In this document: piece by piece, positions 60,001 to 64,000 of the stretch
Numbering within the stretch: position 1 is the stretch's first letter
Layout: every line of letters starts with the position of its first letter
From: Dirofilaria immitis
Lineage: Eukaryota; Nematoda; Chromadorea; Rhabditida; Onchocercidae
Direction: 5' to 3'
Length of the DNA stretch: 64,000 bases
Assembly (NCBI GenBank): GCA_024305405.1
Contig: JAKNDB010000092.1
Coordinates: 3,439,501-3,503,500 of the forward strand
The notes under the pieces: generated by a model
Told to the model about the DNA's origin: nothing
Seen by the model: only the letters and a program-made list of their open reading frames with translations
The model's database searches: none
Position numbers and translations under genes: made by a program

Positions 60001-63000
60001 AAATAAAATTTTTAAAAATTCTAAATGAATAGACATAAACCACTTTTAACGATTATTTGCGAATGGTTTCTACAAACGAATTTTCAATGGAAAATTAAAA
60101 TGATACCTTTTATCATCGGAATGATTTGTCATATTAATAGGCTTCAAAATATCATCCGTCATATGATACAAATGTGACGATCCGGGTATTATAGACTTAG
60201 AGGAAATCATTGAACCATTATCATCTATTGTTTTTTACTTTGTAATATCACTCGATTAATATCGGCACATTCGAATACTGTAGCAAGAAATAATACAGTA
60301 CAATTTTAATCGTTATCATACTGAACTTGCGATAAATAGTAAAATTATAGTCATAAATAAAATAATAATACTTCATTCTAACATAAATAATAATCAATTT
60401 ACAAAATCTTCAAAAAACAATATATAAAAGTGACCACAATGCTTAGCCATGCTATAGGACATACTATGAAAGCAAATATTGATACCGGTAAAGAAGGCAG
60501 ACCTTAAATCCAAGAAATTAGTGTGGTTTTTTTTTTTTTTTTTTTAAAACGAAAAACTCCAAAGAAAAGCTTTATAATTGATCGATTGAACCATCTAGTG
60601 CTCATGCTTGTTTATTTAATATATATTCTTTCTAATAAAAAGATGACCATGATACGCGTGGATTATGATTGCATAATGGAATTTATAATATTACACAAAT
60701 CATACTTCAATTAAGTATATCTAATTCAGATTATCTCGATTTTAAATGACAAAGATAGTTAATGACAGTTTTTTAGGTATGCAAATGTACTTCATGACAT
60801 TTGTAACTTTGTTTAACGATGAAGATCAGAGCAAAAATAATAGATGAAATATAGATTACGTTTTAATAAAAAACTGACATTTATTTCTTGTCTTAGAGAG
60901 ATTTCGATTAAAAGCTTTTTGTTCTATTTCTTCCAATGATAACGGATTACGCTCAAAGAATGTTTCTAATTGTTGAAATTCTGCGATATATTCCTTTAAA
61001 GAAAAAGAGGAAAGAAGATATTCCAAAAGAATTTTCAAAATTAATAATTAAATTTTTCAAATTTATATTTCCTCAATTAAGGAAAGATTTTGTTAACTTT
61101 TATTTTCATTTTATTCTAAAAATTTTGACTAAAAACTCCACTGAATATGCTCAATAAATTAATAACCTATTAGAAATTTATGTATAGTTACTTATGAAAA
61201 GCTTAATCCATTTTAAAATAATTCCTGCGGCCAGAAATTTCGAAAATAATTAACCATTCAACTTTGAAATTAAGCATAATGAATTTTAAGAAGAAATTTA
61301 ACTGATAAATGGGGTGTAATTGTGCCAGGTTCAATAATAAATGAATATTTGACCATATCAGCCATTGTAGAAGCGAAAGTGTTTATTCTTTCAAGCATTC
61401 GACAATATAATTCACTCCTCTGCTTAGTCCAATTTGATAATGGATCAATCTGTACTGGATCATATAATATCAATTAGTTAACATAAATAACTGTTAGTGT
61501 ATAAAAGAATTTTGAAAATTATTATAAATGAAAAATGACACATCCGAATCAAATGTCCCTGAATGTAATCCTATGCTAAAATATATAAAATTAAGATTTC
61601 CAAAATGATCACATTTGCTAAATCATTGACCTTTTTATTTCAAAAGGTCACTCATCTGCTTGATTTATATGCATTATTTGGGCTGTTAAAAAATATTCTA
61701 AAAATATATTTGCTATATTAAATGATATTAAAAGCTCACTTAAATCAAGTTAAAATTTCTGATTATTAAATATCATTTCTGATAATTTTATTTAGCACAG
61801 AAGAATCGATTTAGTTTCAGAAATAATAAATTTAAATTGTTCGTTATTACGAAGTGTTAATTATTCATCAAATGAATATTTTTGTTATTAAATTTTTTAA
61901 TAGAAAAAAGATGCCGTTTTAAGACATGTATAATCATGCGTCAGTTGTTCGATAATTTTTAATGGTGGACGATTTAATTCAGTTCCAACATCTTCCAACC
62001 AACAGATCAAATTTGCTCTATAAGATGAAGGATATTGAAAATAATTAAGTAAGTTTAAATCATATTCTTTCAATAATTGGATATGATCATGACTACCAGA
62101 TTACCATATTTTAAAATTTATTAATTTTTTACCATCTAATTAATTAGTATAAAGCAATGGTATACATATTACTAGGTAAAAATACTGATGCCAATACATG
62201 GTACAAATGATAAAAATAAAATAAGAAATAAATTTATTGCAGCTATTTGATTATCAAATATATTCAGGCTCTTTTAGATCTACTTTCTAATATTCGTATA
62301 AACTTGTAGGAATTCTAATAAATTATTATTTTCTTCAATTTTTTCTAGAAAATTTAATAATATCATGTAAAAATATTCACCCATATTTGCGTGTTAATTC
62401 GTTGGGATCACTTTTTACGTGATCTGGCTTCAAAACAATCGATGAAATCAAGCGTGATTTGATATCCTGCTCCCTTATGATATCATTTATTTTGCGAAGT
62501 TTTTGTTTTAGTAAAGATTGCATTTCGTCTATTTCGTATTGTTTCTAAAATTTAAAATTTGAAACAAAGATAATTCATATGAAACTTGCTCAAACAATTC
62601 GCCATGAAGTAAAATAATATCATTAAGTTTTGTTTCTGCGCAAACTCTTCTCAAAATGTTTTTGAACTTCAGTTTAACCCAACTTGATTTGTCTTTTCAG
62701 GTTATGCTTGGGAATGACGAAGTAAATATTTTTGGAAGATTTAAATAATTCGACAGGAATATTTCCATTTTTATTTCTTTATAATTTTGCTTTTTGCTTT
62801 TTGAATTCTCAATAGTTATTCGATAATTTCATTTCAAATACTTGCATAAGAAAGCCTATTATTTCAAGTATTTAAGTACTGTAATTCATTCTGAGCAATT
62901 CGATGCAATGAAACTTCTGACTGCTTAAAATCTTATAGTATTTGTAAACAAAATGATAATAATTGATCTTGTATGCATTAATTTAAATGAGAAATTAAAT

Positions 63001-63668
63001 TATTTTAAACAATCTAAAATTTCACGATTATGATCAAAAGATTTTAAAAGCAATTAAACAAATAAACAAATTTACAAGTCTTTGCTTTAAAGCATGAAGT
63101 TTATATGCTTGATACCAACGTATGTAAAATGGACGATGAGAATTTATATATTCTCGAAGCTTAATTACTTCCGCTTCCTTTATCCGCTTATTCCATTTAT
63201 TTCCGGTAGGCATTGTTGAATGAGTTTCACCTGGTCGGAACCATATCGTATCTATGAGAGCATCCTGAAAAAGAAAAATTTTTTTCTTTTAAAATTTTTC
63301 GAACAATTCGCTATGATATTCTGTCAGATTAGGATTATATCATTTTGCTGATAACTTCCGCTATTCATTTGATGCACCTTAAATCTTAAAATGCTGAATT
63401 TCAACTTGTGTAATTTTCTAAATCGTGAAAAAAATTATCAGAATATTAAATAAATTTTTACCTGATAGAATATTGTCTATCTCGAAATTATTTGTAAAAT
63501 TATTTTAGTTATTAACACCTATAAGATTGGTGACAATGAATAATGCAAATTTATCTTAAGAATATACATGAGATGTCTTTTAATATTGCACCCGAAGTTT
63601 AATCAATTTTTACCAACCTTTAATTCTATGCTGCTTGCTAATGATGATATATCAGTTCCTGAATTCAT
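57064..63668 (-). CDS. non-receptor protein tyrosine phosphatase, nematode type
   Basis: Classical Cys-dependent PTP, presumably cytosolic since no signal or membrane segment is seen. Eleven minus-strand exons: 63668-63618, 63264-63076, 62544-62381, 62017-61926, 61454-61303, 60993-60879, 60277-60107, 59253-59035, 58435-58232, 57954-57851, 57299-57064; about 565 residues. The first ~240 residues are a basic, helical, unrecognised extension. PTP blocks then follow in order: EYIAEFQQLE, ECADINRVILQ (substrate-loop region), DDFIHASYV (for DYINASY), FILTQAPLTSTINDFWQMVW, IIMLCKAVN, HWQYDWNDFN (WPD loop), IIHCLNGCGRSGTLV (P-loop, Cys about 465 and Arg about 471) and LQYLFIYRTLLHW near the end. Phases agree throughout, except that exon 7 needs one added base in the A6 run (T6 at 60231-60236) to avoid a TAG. 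ATG choice: first in-frame ATG after a trans-splice-like acceptor (63677-63678). Exon 4/5 sites (GTCTTA, CCAG) are the weakest. Confidence 0.85.
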
Positions 63669-63678
63669 TGACAAGCCT

Positions 63679-64000
63679 TAAGGAAAAAAATCAAATTACA
63701 ATTAAACGATTGTTTGCAAAAGGTCGTAAGAATTTAAAATTTCTTTTTGTCTAAAATATAATGAAACTATCATTTAATAATGAAGCAATGAGAAAAAGTT
63801 ATAACAATAAATTTGATAGGCTTTATTAATTTTCTAAATATTTGCAACAAACCTGATATTTTGCTCGCCCCATTATTAATTAATTAATTGAAAAAATTGT
63901 ATTTAATCCTTTAACTAACGTTTAATAAAAATGTTTATATAAATTTATACTATTATTTTCATATTTTAAGTAATTCAAAAATGCAGGAATAACACAGACA
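63679..64000. other. 5' flank of the phosphatase gene, nothing else seen
   Basis: The remaining 320 bp are AT-rich and show no exon on either strand. Promoter elements cannot be identified by eye. Confidence 0.5.

Overview
The window is eukaryotic, very AT-rich, and almost certainly from a parasitic nematode, most likely a filarial/spirurid worm. This is an inference, not a database match. The grounds are: multi-exon genes with nematode-type 3' splice sites (TTTTCAG/TTTTTAG); splice-acceptor-like sites directly before start codons, as expected for spliced-leader trans-splicing; two cuticle-collagen loci; an akirin that starts MACG and ends SYLS; and a divergent receptor-free tyrosine phosphatase of the kind expanded in worms. 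Most long open frames in the window are AT-rich noise. The real genes are spread over short exons and were rebuilt here by hand from splice sites, phase and family motifs.

Layout. 1-2.9 kb is a graveyard: a possible reverse-transcriptase scrap, a decayed cuticle-collagen pseudogene (minus strand) and a clear 28S rRNA fragment. 2.9-10.5 kb is AT-rich filler with a weak hAT-like scrap and a 46-bp duplication. 10.5-12.4 kb (minus) is a small LAPTM4-like membrane-protein gene with one in-frame stop. 12.4-23.2 kb shows no gene. 23.2-31.2 kb (plus) is a 15-exon gene for a secreted, glutamine-rich protein of about 718 residues; one intron carries a giant (AAT)n array of about 1.16 kb and the last-but-one exon a run of 24 Gln. 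33.4-35.5 kb (plus) is a five-exon small single-pass membrane protein. 37.4-40.9 kb (minus) is a complete DSCC1/DCC1 orthologue (sister-chromatid cohesion, alternative RFC clamp loader). 44.7-45.1 kb (plus) is a candidate small secreted-protein gene just upstream of akirin (45.6-47.6 kb, plus, nuclear co-regulator). 50.0-53.9 kb (minus) is a nine-exon transmembrane/cuticle-type collagen with an unusual acidic tail. 57.1-63.7 kb (minus) is an eleven-exon non-receptor protein tyrosine phosphatase with an intact HCx5R signature but altered WPD and Q loops.

The genes do not form one pathway; this looks like an ordinary nematode autosomal stretch. The most consistent unexpected signal is that at least five otherwise well-conserved genes need a one-base change in an A/T homopolymer to stay in frame (akirin, the phosphatase, the collagen, the Gln-rich gene, the small membrane protein). 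The parsimonious reading is homopolymer-length error in the assembly rather than biology, and it means automatic gene callers will break or miss these genes. No operon-like prokaryotic system, CRISPR array, tRNA or intact transposon was seen.
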